From assembly GCA_024641025.1 (NCBI GenBank), contig JAHEDW010000001.1, positions 31,567 to 95,566 on the forward strand: 64,000 bases of DNA. Reading direction: 5' to 3'. Shown here piece by piece: positions 27,459 through 38,481 of this stretch. Numbering within the stretch: position 1 is the stretch's first letter; each line of letters starts with the position of its first letter. Source of the stretch: Gallionella sp. (lineage in GTDB: Bacteria; Pseudomonadota; Gammaproteobacteria; Burkholderiales; Gallionellaceae). The notes beneath the pieces were generated by a model. It ran no database searches. It saw nothing but the letters and a program-made list of their open reading frames with translations, and was not told the DNA's origin. Made by a program: the position numbers and the translations under genes.

Positions 27459-28019
27459 ATGTCCGATTTCAATTTAACCCACCATTTCCTGATAGCGATG
27501 CCAGCGATGCAGGAGGGTTTCTTTGCTGGAACCTTGACCTATGTGTGCGAACACAACGAGAACGGGGCGCTTGGCATAGTTGTAAATCGCCCTATCAGTC
27601 TCACACTGGGCGAACTTTTCGATCAGATCAACATACCACTTGATCAACCTAAGCTGGTAAAGATACCGGTGCATTTTGGTGGCCCTGTGCAGACCGAGCG
27701 CGGCTTTGTGTTGCATGAAACACCAGGAAACTGGGAATCCACTCTACGTATCAACGATAAGCTGGCATTGACCACGTCAAAAGATATCCTTGAAGCGCTG
27801 AGTGCTGGGCGCGGGCCGCGAAACATAATCGTTACACTGGGTTACGCGGGCTGGGATCAGGGGCAACTGGAACACGAGATCACAGAGAACATTTGGCTTA
27901 CTGTGCCTGCTTCAGAACATATCCTTTTCGATCTGCCTGCCGAAGAACGGCTTGCGGCTGCTATGGCATTGCTTGGGGTCGATTATGCTTCGCTGGCCGA
28001 GGATGCGGGGCATGCCTGA
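27459..28019 (+). CDS. yqgE: YqgE/AlgH family protein
   Basis: 186 residues of the conserved YqgE (AlgH) family of unknown biochemical role. It starts with the typical [10 protein letters not shown] and carries [22 protein letters not shown] and [14 protein letters not shown]. Homologues begin close to [10 protein letters not shown], so the ATG at 27459 is chosen over a TTG 45 bases upstream. It overlaps the start of ruvX, its common partner in proteobacteria. It is followed by pyrB and pyrC', a run also seen in Pseudomonas. No membrane segment is present. Confidence 0.92.
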   Translation: MSDFNLTHHFLIAMPAMQEGFFAGTLTYVCEHNENGALGIVVNRPISLTLGELFDQINIPLDQPKLVKIPVHFGGPVQTERGFVLHETPGNWESTLRINDKLALTTSKDILEALSAGRGPRNIIVTLGYAGWDQGQLEHEITENIWLTVPASEHILFDLPAEERLAAAMALLGVDYASLAEDAGHA

Positions 28020-28485
28020 GGGAGAGGTCTTCAAACCCACAGTCTTCGATATTCCACAGGGCACACTACTTGCATTTGATTTTGGCACCAGACGCATCGG
28101 AATTGCCATAGGCAATAACATACTGCGCCGCGCCAATCCGTTGACCACCATAGACGAAGAAAGTAACGAAGCACGATTCGCCATGATTACCGCCTTGTTG
28201 AGGGAGTGGTTACCTTGTGCACTGGTGGTGGGGCTGCCGAGCAACGAAGATGGAACACCACATGAACTTACTGCCCTGTGCCGGCGGTTCGCCAACCGCC
28301 TTAAGGGGCGGTTTAATTTGCCCACGATACTAGTCGATGAACGGTATACTTCGCTCGCAGCAAGCACACAGTTGAAAGAAGAGGGTGTACATGGCAGGAA
28401 ACAGAAAACCCTTCTTGACCAATATGCCGCTCAGCAGATCTTACAAGCGTATTTTGATGAACCCGCTTCGGGAATTATCATATGA
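28012..28485 (+). CDS. ruvX: Putative Holliday junction resolvase RuvX/YqgF
   Basis: 157 residues with the RNase H-like fold: [15 protein letters not shown] (first catalytic aspartate), [17 protein letters not shown] and a late DQYAAQQIL carrying the final acidic residue. The family is linked to 16S rRNA 5' end maturation and to Holliday junction resolution. The ATG at 28012 overlaps the yqgE stop by eight bases; 28003 is also possible. Its own stop overlaps the pyrB start (ATGA), so the genes are translationally coupled. Confidence 0.92.
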   Translation: MPEGEVFKPTVFDIPQGTLLAFDFGTRRIGIAIGNNILRRANPLTTIDEESNEARFAMITALLREWLPCALVVGLPSNEDGTPHELTALCRRFANRLKGRFNLPTILVDERYTSLAASTQLKEEGVHGRKQKTLLDQYAAQQILQAYFDEPASGIII

Positions 28486-29438
28486 ACAACCCACAACTCA
28501 ATAAACACGGCGAACTACAACATCTGCTTACCACCGAAGGTTTGCCCGTGACTATCGTGCGAGAGATACTCGACCGCGCAGCGACCTTTGTTGATGTCAG
28601 TGACGGCCTGGAGATCAATAATGCACCTCTACTGCAGGGCAAATCTGTGTTCAATGTATTTTTTGAGAACAGTACTCGTACCCGTACCACCTTTGAAATT
28701 GCTGCAAAGCGCTTGTCGGCAGATGTGGTAAATCTAAATATCGGTGCATCGTCTACCAGCAAGGGTGAGACCCTGATGGATACCGTGGATAATCTTTGTG
28801 CCATGCACGCCGATATGTTCGTAGTACGACATGGACAAAGCGGTGCAGCTCATTTCATCGCAAAGCACGTCGATCCTGGAATTCACGTCATCAATGCCGG
28901 TGACGGTCGCCATGCTCACCCCACGCAGGCACTGCTGGACATGTTCACGATCCGTCACTTCAAGAAGGAATTTCATAATCTACGTGTAGCGATTGTTGGC
29001 GATGTGTTGCATTCACGCGTCGCACGTTCCCAGATCAGCGCGTTGACTACGCTTGGTGTCCCGGAAGTCCGAGTCATCGCTCCCAAGACGCTTCTACCGA
29101 CCTTGGTCGAGAATCTGGGTGTCAAGGTTTATCACGACATGGCAAGAGGACTGCGTGATGTGGATGTGGTTCTGATGCTGCGCCTGCAGAATGAGCGCAT
29201 GCAGGGTGCAGCGCTACCTTCCGCTGGTGAATACTTCAAGTATTACGGCCTGACGGAAGAAAAGCTGGCGCGTGCCAAACAGGATGTGATTGTTATGCAC
29301 CCTGGACCGATGAATCGAGGCATTGAAATAGATTCCAGCGTCGCCGATGGACCAAATTCGGTGATACTTTCTCAGGTGACTTTCGGTATTGCGGTACGTA
29401 TGGCGGTGATGAGCATGTTGGCAGGAGTGTCCAAATGA
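28482..29438 (+). CDS. pyrB: Aspartate carbamoyltransferase catalytic subunit
   Basis: 318 residues. It joins carbamoyl phosphate and aspartate, the first committed step of pyrimidine synthesis. Visible are the carbamoyl-phosphate loop [11 protein letters not shown], the STSKGET segment, [10 protein letters not shown], and [12 protein letters not shown] near the end. No regulatory pyrI gene follows. Instead, the stop overlaps the start of a dihydroorotase-like gene (ATGA). The order matches the PyrB-PyrC' arrangement of Pseudomonas, where the two proteins form one complex. Confidence 0.96.
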   Translation: MNNPQLNKHGELQHLLTTEGLPVTIVREILDRAATFVDVSDGLEINNAPLLQGKSVFNVFFENSTRTRTTFEIAAKRLSADVVNLNIGASSTSKGETLMDTVDNLCAMHADMFVVRHGQSGAAHFIAKHVDPGIHVINAGDGRHAHPTQALLDMFTIRHFKKEFHNLRVAIVGDVLHSRVARSQISALTTLGVPEVRVIAPKTLLPTLVENLGVKVYHDMARGLRDVDVVLMLRLQNERMQGAALPSAGEYFKYYGLTEEKLARAKQDVIVMHPGPMNRGIEIDSSVADGPNSVILSQVTFGIAVRMAVMSMLAGVSK

Positions 29439-30709
29439 ACATCCATATTAGAGGCGGGCGTCTGATAGACCCGAAAAACAACATCGATGAGATATGCGAT
29501 TTGTTCATCATGGCAGACAAGATTGCGGCGATAGGTGTTGCTCCACAAGGGTTTGTCACTAAACTGGTTATTGACGCCCATGGATTGATTGTAGCACCAG
29601 GCCTGATAGATCTGGCTGCCCGATTGCGAGAACCCGGCTACGAATACATGGCGACACTTGAGACAGAAATGGTCGCTGCTGTGGCTGGTGGGGTTACTAG
29701 TCTGGCCTGCCCACCAGATACCGATCCACCTCTGGATGAACCGGGCTTGGTGGAGATGCTCAAGCACAGGGCGCGCATCCTGAATCAGGCGAACGTATAT
29801 CCTGTCGGCGCGTTGACCATGGGTCTGAAAGGACATGAACTGACAGAGATGGCCGAACTTGTGGATGCCGGGTGCATTGCATTCAGTCAGGCGGATGCAC
29901 CCCTAACAGATACGCGCGTTCTGATGCGTGCCATGCAGTATGCTGCTACGTTCGGGTTGTCGGTGTGGCTGCGTCCACAAGACAGTTTCCTCGCCAAGAA
30001 CGGTGTGGCGCACGATGGTGAAGTGGCGACTCGTTGTGGTCTGCCCGCAATACCTGTGTGCGCAGAAACAATCGCGCTCTCGACGATGCTGGCGCTGGCG
30101 CAGGAGACTGGCGTAAAGTTACACATATGCCGTATATCCAGTGCTGCGGGTGTGGAGATGGTTCGCTCCGCCAAACAACAAGGTCTGCCCGTGACATGTG
30201 ATGTATCTATGAATCATGTACATCTGTCCGAAATGGATATCGGATACTTTGATCCGAATTGCCACTTGAGCCCACCGCTACGCAGTATGCGTGATCGAGC
30301 AGCATTGCGCGCCGGATTGCTGGATGGCACGATAGACGCGATCTGTTCCAACCATGCGCCGGTGGACGATGATGCGAAGCAACTTCCCTTCGCGGAAGCA
30401 GAAGCAGGAGCGACCGGGTTGGAGTTACTGCTTCCGCTTATTTTGAAATGGGCGCGAGAGGAAAAGCTTGAACTTTCGGAAGCATTGGCCAAAGCAACGT
30501 TGCGACCTGCACAGGTACTTAGTCTGGATGTCGGTCATTTGAGCATTGGCGCAAATGCAGATGTGTGTATATTCGACCCGGATATGTATTGGAAGGTCGT
30601 TCCCGGGGCGCTTAAAAGCCAGGGCAAGAACACGCCGTTCACAGGCCATGAAGTTCAGGGCAGGGTGCGCTACACGCTGGTAAATGGACAGTTGGTTTAT
30701 CAGACTTGA
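29435..30709 (+). CDS. pyrC': Dihydroorotase-like non-catalytic subunit PyrC' (metal ligands lost)
   Basis: 424 residues with the overall dihydroorotase fold. In active enzymes the metal site begins DxHxH inside PGLIDLHVHLREPG. Here the sequence is [14 protein letters not shown], so both histidines are replaced (A61 and R63). The later ATDHAP motif reads CSNHAP, losing the aspartate. It therefore cannot be a normal dihydroorotase. This matches PyrC' of Pseudomonas, which is inactive and is needed for assembly of PyrB. A working pyrC should exist elsewhere in the genome. Confidence 0.92.
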   Translation: MNIHIRGGRLIDPKNNIDEICDLFIMADKIAAIGVAPQGFVTKLVIDAHGLIVAPGLIDLAARLREPGYEYMATLETEMVAAVAGGVTSLACPPDTDPPLDEPGLVEMLKHRARILNQANVYPVGALTMGLKGHELTEMAELVDAGCIAFSQADAPLTDTRVLMRAMQYAATFGLSVWLRPQDSFLAKNGVAHDGEVATRCGLPAIPVCAETIALSTMLALAQETGVKLHICRISSAAGVEMVRSAKQQGLPVTCDVSMNHVHLSEMDIGYFDPNCHLSPPLRSMRDRAALRAGLLDGTIDAICSNHAPVDDDAKQLPFAEAEAGATGLELLLPLILKWAREEKLELSEALAKATLRPAQVLSLDVGHLSIGANADVCIFDPDMYWKVVPGALKSQGKNTPFTGHEVQGRVRYTLVNGQLVYQT

Positions 30710-30767
30710 TAAATTCTGTTTCTCCCCCAAGTAACCGTTTAGATTGTTTCAATCCCAGAGTATTCAA

Positions 30768-32813
<2,046 letters not shown>

Positions 32814-32820
32814 AGAGGTT

Positions 32821-33396
32821 ATGGTGAAGCACATACATAAAGTATCGGTCATTATGGGGGCTATCCTGATAAATTTTCAGGCATTGACTGTTCATGCCGC
32901 TGACATGTACCGATCAGTGGACTCAAGGGGCACAGTGCATTACAGCGACATGCCTTCTCCTGATGCAGAAAAGATCAACCCCGGAAAATTCTTGGACAAG
33001 ACAACAGTGGACGAGAACTTGCCCTATGCCACAAGTATCGCAAAGCAGAATTTCCCGGTTACTTTGTACGTTAGTTCGGGCTGTGGCGATGCGTGCAACA
33101 AGGCACGCAACCTTCTGAACAAGCGCGGTATTCCTTACTCTGAAATATCCCTGAGTACCAGGGATGATATTGATGCTTTAAAGAGGCATTCAGGCAACGA
33201 TATTGTGCCTACACTTGCAGTGGGTAAATCCTATTTGAATGGATTTCAATCGGAACAGTGGCATAGTGAGCTGGATATCGCCGGGTATCCCAAGATCGCA
33301 CCGTATCGCGCTCCAAATATCAAATCTTCTACAGATAATTCCTCCGGGTCGGCATCCGACAATCCTGATGTCAAAAATCGACCGGCCACACCATGA
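32821..33396 (+). CDS. Periplasmic DUF4124/glutaredoxin-like protein
   Basis: 191 residues from an ATG preceded by GAAGAGG; longer starts would lie inside prlC. A signal peptide (cleavage near VHA|AD) is followed by a DUF4124-like strand segment (MYRSVDSRGTVHYSDMP), then a glutaredoxin-like domain with VTLYVSSGCGDACNKARNLL and a PTLAV turn. The cysteine pair is spaced CxxxC rather than the classical CxxC or CPYC. The C-terminal tail is Ser/Pro-rich and low complexity. It may act in periplasmic thiol exchange; no substrate is suggested. Its stop overlaps the start of xthA. Confidence 0.78.
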   Translation: MVKHIHKVSVIMGAILINFQALTVHAADMYRSVDSRGTVHYSDMPSPDAEKINPGKFLDKTTVDENLPYATSIAKQNFPVTLYVSSGCGDACNKARNLLNKRGIPYSEISLSTRDDIDALKRHSGNDIVPTLAVGKSYLNGFQSEQWHSELDIAGYPKIAPYRAPNIKSSTDNSSGSASDNPDVKNRPATP

Positions 33397-34154
33397 AGCT
33401 GGCTACCTGGAATGTCAATTCTCTCAAGGTTCGCTTGCCTCATGTGTTGGACTGGCTAGCAGCGAATCCTGTTGACGTATTGTGCCTGCAGGAAACCAAG
33501 CAGATTGACAGCGACTTTCCGCAGGAAGCGTTGCAGGCCTCGGGCTATCAGAGCATATTCAGTGGGCAGAAGACCTACAACGGCGTGGCTATCCTGAGTC
33601 TTATACCGGCCATTGATGTTCAGATTGGCATACCGGATTTCGCTGACGACCAAAAACGTGTGATCGCTGCTACCTTTGGTGATATACGCGTTGTCAATGT
33701 TTATATACCCAACGGTCAAGCTGTCGATTCAGACAAGTATCTATACAAACTGGGTTGGCTTGATGCTTTGCACGTATGGCTAAAGCAGGAATTAGTGTGC
33801 TATCCGAAATTGGCTTTGTTAGGTGACTACAACATAGCGCCAGAGGATCGGGATGTGCATGACCCGAAGGCGTGGGAAGGCAACGTGCTGGTCAGCGAGC
33901 CCGAACGCGCGAAATTTCAAAGTCTTGAGCAACTTGGATTGCATGATAGCTTCAGATTGTTCGAGCAGCCTGAAAAATCATTTACCTGGTGGGACTACCG
34001 GATGATGGCCTACCGCCGGAACCATGGCTTGCGTATCGACCATATCTTGATCAGCGAACCACTCGTGGTCCAATGCAAAAGTTGTTTGATCGATAAGGCA
34101 CCAAGAAAACTGGAGCGTCCTTCGGATCATACGCCGGTGGTGATCGAGTTATAG
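33393..34154 (+). CDS. xthA: Exodeoxyribonuclease III (AP endonuclease)
   Basis: 253 residues of the ExoIII/APE family: MKLATWNVNSLKVRLPHVL, LCLQETKQ (metal-binding glutamate), LLGDYNIAPEDRDVHDP, FTWWDYR, and the final SDHTPVVIEL with the catalytic Asp-His pair. It incises abasic sites and removes 3' blocking groups in base excision repair. The start overlaps the preceding gene by four bases (ATGA). It is the last plus-strand gene before a convergent minus-strand operon; no hairpin terminator is seen in the 86-base gap. Confidence 0.94.
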   Translation: MKLATWNVNSLKVRLPHVLDWLAANPVDVLCLQETKQIDSDFPQEALQASGYQSIFSGQKTYNGVAILSLIPAIDVQIGIPDFADDQKRVIAATFGDIRVVNVYIPNGQAVDSDKYLYKLGWLDALHVWLKQELVCYPKLALLGDYNIAPEDRDVHDPKAWEGNVLVSEPERAKFQSLEQLGLHDSFRLFEQPEKSFTWWDYRMMAYRRNHGLRIDHILISEPLVVQCKSCLIDKAPRKLERPSDHTPVVIEL

Positions 34155-34240
34155 TCAAGGAAAGACAGTTAAAGCTAGGCGACTCAAGCGTCGATTTCAA
34201 CAGTCAGATCGAACGCCAAGAGTAGACCAGCGTTATTGTT

Positions 34241-35401
34241 TCAACCATTCGCACCAAACATCATTCGCTTAGCTACAAATTTTTTCAGGGAAGGCAGACA
34301 GTCCAGTGCAGTAAGTGCTGCGGCTCGACCTGAACTGAGTAACGGCAGGTCGTTTGAGAACAAACGCACCAGGCCATCGGTGAAGCGTATTCCTGCTTCG
34401 CGGTCAGTGCGGCGCAGTTTGCAATAGGTGGCAAGCATCGTCTCGGTGCCTAATTCCTCCGGGGTGCTATCGAGAATTTCCTGTGCAAGTTCCCATGCAT
34501 CGCGCAATCCCATGTTGAAGCCTTGGCCAGCAACCGGGTGCATGGTTTGCGCGGCATTGCCTAGCAGCACGGTATGTGGCATCGGAGTTTGCTCTGGTGC
34601 ACGCCGCAGGCCGAGCGCAAAGCAGGTACGATCTCCGACAGTAAGGAATTCCCCGACTCGATCACCGAAATGTGACTGCAATTCATGCAGGAATATATTG
34701 TCGTCCCATTTCAACATTTCCTGGGCGCGTTGATGCGGTGCGGTCCACACAAGTTCATAGCCAGTCCTGAAGGGCAGAAGTGCCAGTGGACCTTGCGGCG
34801 TGAAGCGCTCGAAAGCAGTATCGGATTTTGGTGAGGCACAAGTGATATGCGTGACCAATGCGCTCTGTCCGTAATCGTGTACTTTCGGGGGGTACTTTTG
34901 TGACAGCAATTTGCCCCCGTCTGCGACCACTGCAAGGCGGGCATGCAATAAGTGTGGTGTGCCATCCTGCTGATAGCCAATGACGGCGTGATCGGCTTCA
35001 CCTTGAAGCTGAGTTACACTTGCACCGAAAACAGTTTTGACATCGCACTGTTTTAGCGTATCGGTCAACGCATCTTGTAATTCAGAATATGGCAGGACAA
35101 AGCCGAGTTCCGGCACGTCGAGTTCAGAAGCACGCAATATGGTCCGGCCGAAACTGTGCTTTTGAGAAATGTGGATGGTACGAATCCCAGACACATCTCG
35201 CAATGCGTTCCATACGCCGAGCCGAACTAGGAGAAACCGGCTGCCATACGACAGGGCCAGTGCGCGCGCATCGTTGCTGGCAGCATTGGCCAAGCGCGCT
35301 TCCAACACACAGACTTTCAGTTTGCTGTCACGTAAGGCCAATGCAAGGGCAGTGCCGACCGGACCGCCACCGATGATCGCGATATCAAATTCGGAGTTCA
35401 T
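34241..35401 (-). CDS. ubiH: UbiH/UbiF-family FAD-dependent monooxygenase (ubiquinone biosynthesis)
   Basis: 386 residues. An N-terminal dinucleotide-binding motif (IAIIGGGPVGTALALAL) is followed by the second FAD motif LLGNAAQTMHPVAGQGFNMGLRDA, the signature of ubiquinone ring hydroxylases. It overlaps pepP by four bases; in enterobacteria pepP-ubiH are also neighbours, which favours UbiH over UbiF or Coq7-type enzymes. Exact ring position cannot be told from sequence alone, since beta- and gammaproteobacterial hydroxylases vary in regioselectivity. Confidence 0.9.
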   Translation of the reverse strand: MNSEFDIAIIGGGPVGTALALALRDSKLKVCVLEARLANAASNDARALALSYGSRFLLVRLGVWNALRDVSGIRTIHISQKHSFGRTILRASELDVPELGFVLPYSELQDALTDTLKQCDVKTVFGASVTQLQGEADHAVIGYQQDGTPHLLHARLAVVADGGKLLSQKYPPKVHDYGQSALVTHITCASPKSDTAFERFTPQGPLALLPFRTGYELVWTAPHQRAQEMLKWDDNIFLHELQSHFGDRVGEFLTVGDRTCFALGLRRAPEQTPMPHTVLLGNAAQTMHPVAGQGFNMGLRDAWELAQEILDSTPEELGTETMLATYCKLRRTDREAGIRFTDGLVRLFSNDLPLLSSGRAAALTALDCLPSLKKFVAKRMMFGANG

Positions 35402-36699
35402 GACTTTTTCATCAGTTCTTCAATATCTGCCATGGCTTTAGGGGCGGCCGAGGTCAATACCTCGTTTCCATCATCATTGATGGCTACGTCGTCCTCTATG
35501 CGGATACCGATGTTCCAGAATGCCTGTGGTACATCATCTGAGGGGCGTATGTAGCAGCCTGGTTCGACGGTCAGAACCATCCCAGGCTGCAGCGTGCGCC
35601 AACTGTCACCAGTCTTGTAATTGCCTACGTCATGTACATCCATGCCCAGCCAGTGACCAGTACGGTGCATGTAAAACTTCTTGTAGCTTTCGCTTTCCAA
35701 CACTTCATCAACGCTTCCGCTGCAAAGCTTGAGGTCGATGAATCCCTTCGCCAGCACATTTAAAGCCGCATCGTGAGGAGCGATCCAGCTATTTCCGGAT
35801 TTAGCAGATTCAATTGCAGCGAATTGTGCATCGAGTACAAGCTGGTAGACGTCCCTTTGAGGGCCGCTGAATTTTCCGTTTATCGGGAAGGTGCGTGTGA
35901 TATCGGAGGCATAGCTGTCCAGTTCGCATCCTGCGTCGATTAGCAGCAGATCACCGTCCTTGAGCTGGGTATTGTTCCCAACATAATGCAACACACAGGC
36001 ATTGGCACCACCAGCGACGATGGATGTGTATGCAGGGTGTCGTGCGCCATGAGCACAGAATTCATGCAGAAGCTCGGCTTCGATCTCATACTCGTATTTA
36101 CCGGGACGCGTGAACTGCATTGCGCGTCGATGAGCCGAAGTCGAAATCTCTGCAGCGCGCCGCATAATACCCAGTTCATGCTCATCCTTGAACAAACGCA
36201 TTTCTCCGAGCAGGGAACGCACATCTTGTATCTGATCAGGAGCTTGGATGCCGCTGCGTGATTTTTCCTGGACTGCACTGCGTATCCTGAGGATATGCTG
36301 ATCCCAGCCAACTTCCGCGCCCAGCGGGCAGTACAACGCGGGTTGGTTTGCCAGAAGCTCGACAAGCTTCTCATCGAGTTGTGTGATGGGATAAGCCTCA
36401 TCAAAGCCGAATTGTTCCCTGGCGGCATCGGGCCCATGTCTATGCCCATCCCAGATTTCTCGTTCAAGGTTTTTCTCTCGGCAAAACAAAATAGACTTGG
36501 GTGTGTCTGCTGCTACAAGTACCAGTACAGCTTCAGGTTCAGCGAAACCACTGAGGTAATAGAAGCTACTGTCGTGGCGGTAGGCGTAATGCGTGTCTGC
36601 ATTGCGCATGATTTCCGGCGCAGTGGGTATGATTGCGATGCCTTGTCGCATTAATTCAATCAGGTGTCTTCGGCGTTCAATGTAAGGGTGTATGCTCAT
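35398..36699 (-). CDS. pepP: Xaa-Pro aminopeptidase
   Basis: 433 residues of M24B type. The N-terminal domain (YRHDSSFYYLSGF) and C-terminal pita-bread fold carry the metal ligands: DAGCELDSYASDITRTFP, HRTGHWLGMDVHDVG, LTVEPGCYI and GIRIEDDVAI. It removes an N-terminal residue preceding proline. It overlaps both neighbours by four bases (ubiH downstream, murU upstream), so the minus-strand block is one operon. No anomaly is seen. Confidence 0.95.
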   Translation of the reverse strand: MSIHPYIERRRHLIELMRQGIAIIPTAPEIMRNADTHYAYRHDSSFYYLSGFAEPEAVLVLVAADTPKSILFCREKNLEREIWDGHRHGPDAAREQFGFDEAYPITQLDEKLVELLANQPALYCPLGAEVGWDQHILRIRSAVQEKSRSGIQAPDQIQDVRSLLGEMRLFKDEHELGIMRRAAEISTSAHRRAMQFTRPGKYEYEIEAELLHEFCAHGARHPAYTSIVAGGANACVLHYVGNNTQLKDGDLLLIDAGCELDSYASDITRTFPINGKFSGPQRDVYQLVLDAQFAAIESAKSGNSWIAPHDAALNVLAKGFIDLKLCSGSVDEVLESESYKKFYMHRTGHWLGMDVHDVGNYKTGDSWRTLQPGMVLTVEPGCYIRPSDDVPQAFWNIGIRIEDDVAINDDGNEVLTSAAPKAMADIEELMKKS

Positions 36700-37412
36700 G
36701 GTGTATTGTGCTTCGAACTGATTCGCATGTCGAGTTCAGCTAGGCGCTGTGGTGTGCCGACGTCAACCCACGAGCCCTGATGAAGTTCCCCGCTGATCTT
36801 GCCAAGTGCAATCTGCGCATGCAGCAATGGTGCGAGTGGAGCCTTGGCTCCACGTGAAATCGGAGAAAATAATGATGGATGGTAGACACCAATACCGCTG
36901 AAAGTTAATTTTGAATCATCGGCTTTCAGGTGCTGATCCCCGCTTGGGAGGATGCGACCATTGCGCAGATAAAAATCGCCGTTCGAATGATGGGTTGGAT
37001 TGTTGACCAGAACAAGATGGGCGATGTCGCCATTCGCACCTAGTGCTGCGGCTCGCTCGGACAATCGAGAGAAGTCGTAGTCGCACCAGATATCACTGTT
37101 AATTACAGCGAATGGCATCTTCCCCAATAGGTGCAATGCAAATGCGACGCCTCCAGCAGTTTCAAGCGCCATGCCTTCATCGGAATAGCGGATGCGTACT
37201 CCAAACCTGCTACCGTCACCCAGTGCAGTTTCGATCAAATCGCCGAGGTGCGCATGGTTGATAATGATCTCGGTGAAGCCGGCTCTTACAAGATTTTCAA
37301 TGTGCCATACGATTAGGGATTTGCCACCAGCTTCCAGCAAAGGTTTGGGGATTGTGTCGGTGAGCGGGCGCATGCGCTCGCCTCGACCGGCAGCCAGCAG
37401 CATCGCTATCAA
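36696..37412 (-). CDS. murU: N-acetylmuramate-1-phosphate uridylyltransferase MurU
   Basis: 238 residues of the sugar nucleotidyltransferase family. MLLAAGRGERMRPLT is the NTP-binding loop, and PKPLLEAGGKSLI, VINSDIWCDYD and a TFSGIGVYHP segment follow. With the upstream kinase AmgK it forms the MurNAc recycling route to UDP-MurNAc that bypasses de novo synthesis (known from Pseudomonas). The start appears to be TTG at 37412, overlapping the amgK stop; an ATG three codons later (37403) is the alternative, though homologues carry a residue run before it. Confidence 0.9.
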   Translation of the reverse strand: MIAMLLAAGRGERMRPLTDTIPKPLLEAGGKSLIVWHIENLVRAGFTEIIINHAHLGDLIETALGDGSRFGVRIRYSDEGMALETAGGVAFALHLLGKMPFAVINSDIWCDYDFSRLSERAAALGANGDIAHLVLVNNPTHHSNGDFYLRNGRILPSGDQHLKADDSKLTFSGIGVYHPSLFSPISRGAKAPLAPLLHAQIALGKISGELHQGSWVDVGTPQRLAELDMRISSKHNTP

Positions 37413-38413
37413 AATGTATAGCCCTCCCGAGTGATATTCGGCTCGAGTGTATCAAGCAGGTTAAGCAGAGGTTTAAGGTCAACATAGCGAACACATGCAG
37501 CACGCAGATAGGACATCACAAGCGGGAGGTCTTTCAGGTAAGCTTCCTTGCCATCGCGGTGATACAGTCGCGCGAATATACCCAGCACCTTGAGATGACG
37601 CTGCACGCCCATCCATTCGTAATCACGATAGAAATCTGGGAAATCCTTGTGTACCGGCAGGCCCGCCTTACGTGCCTTTTCCCAGTACCTGATCAACCAG
37701 TCAATCACTTGTGCTTCCTCCCAGCCGATGTAGGCATCCTTGAATAGTGAAGCAAGGTCATAAGTTATCGGGCCATAGACGGCGTCCTGGAAATCGAGTA
37801 TTCCCGGATTGTCTTCTTCCAGGTGCATCAAATTGCGCGAGTGGTAATCACGGTGGACATATACCCGTGGCTGCGCAAGGTTGTTGTCGATGATACGTGC
37901 GAAAGTCGCATCCAGTTTGGTACTTTGAACTTCGTTGAGCGTAACGTTAAGATGCCTGCCGATATACCATTCCGGGAACAAACGCATTTCGCGCAGCAAT
38001 AACGCTTCATCATAAAGAGGCAAATTATTTTCGCGTGAAGCAAGTTGTATCTTGACCAGTGAGTCAGTGGCTGCGCCATAAAGACTGCGTACAGTTGCTG
38101 CGTCCCCTTCTTTTAATGCTTGCAGATAGGTGGTGCTCCCCAGATCTGACAACAGCAGGAACCCGTGCTCTAGGTCTTGTGCAAATATGTGCGGGACATG
38201 CGCTCCTGCATTTTCGAACAATTGAGCCACATGAAGAAACGGACGACAGTCCTCGTGCTGTGGTGGGGCATCCATCACGATCAATGTCCGGTTGTCAAAA
38301 GCGGCGCGAAAATATCGACGAAAGCTTGCATCCGCTGAGGCAGGTGCAAGAGTAAAGGATTCTTCAGGGAATAGGCCGTGCAGCCATCCGGTCAGCTGAT
38401 TCTGGCGTTGCAT
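37409..38413 (-). CDS. amgK: Anomeric MurNAc/GlcNAc kinase AmgK
   Basis: 334 residues of the aminoglycoside-phosphotransferase-like fold. SADASFRRYFR marks the nucleotide loop, VHRDYHSRNLMHLEEDNPGILDFQDAVYGP the catalytic Brenner-type motif and metal-binding aspartate. It phosphorylates recycled MurNAc at C1, feeding MurU, whose gene overlaps its stop. The ATG at 38413 (MQRQNQLTGWL) matches the family; a GTG 48 bases upstream would extend it. It is divergent from lptD with only about 70 bases between, an arrangement common in these bacteria. Confidence 0.9.
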   Translation of the reverse strand: MQRQNQLTGWLHGLFPEESFTLAPASADASFRRYFRAAFDNRTLIVMDAPPQHEDCRPFLHVAQLFENAGAHVPHIFAQDLEHGFLLLSDLGSTTYLQALKEGDAATVRSLYGAATDSLVKIQLASRENNLPLYDEALLLREMRLFPEWYIGRHLNVTLNEVQSTKLDATFARIIDNNLAQPRVYVHRDYHSRNLMHLEEDNPGILDFQDAVYGPITYDLASLFKDAYIGWEEAQVIDWLIRYWEKARKAGLPVHKDFPDFYRDYEWMGVQRHLKVLGIFARLYHRDGKEAYLKDLPLVMSYLRAACVRYVDLKPLLNLLDTLEPNITREGYTF

Positions 38414-38481
38414 ATAAGGTTCTTGAGGGTTCTTGATGTTAAACTGTTGGAAGTTTATCACCTAACTATTCGCTGCGCGTT

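Noticed and set aside
29435..30709. Calling this gene an active dihydroorotase
   Set aside because: Both histidines of the DxHxH metal motif and the later aspartate are replaced.
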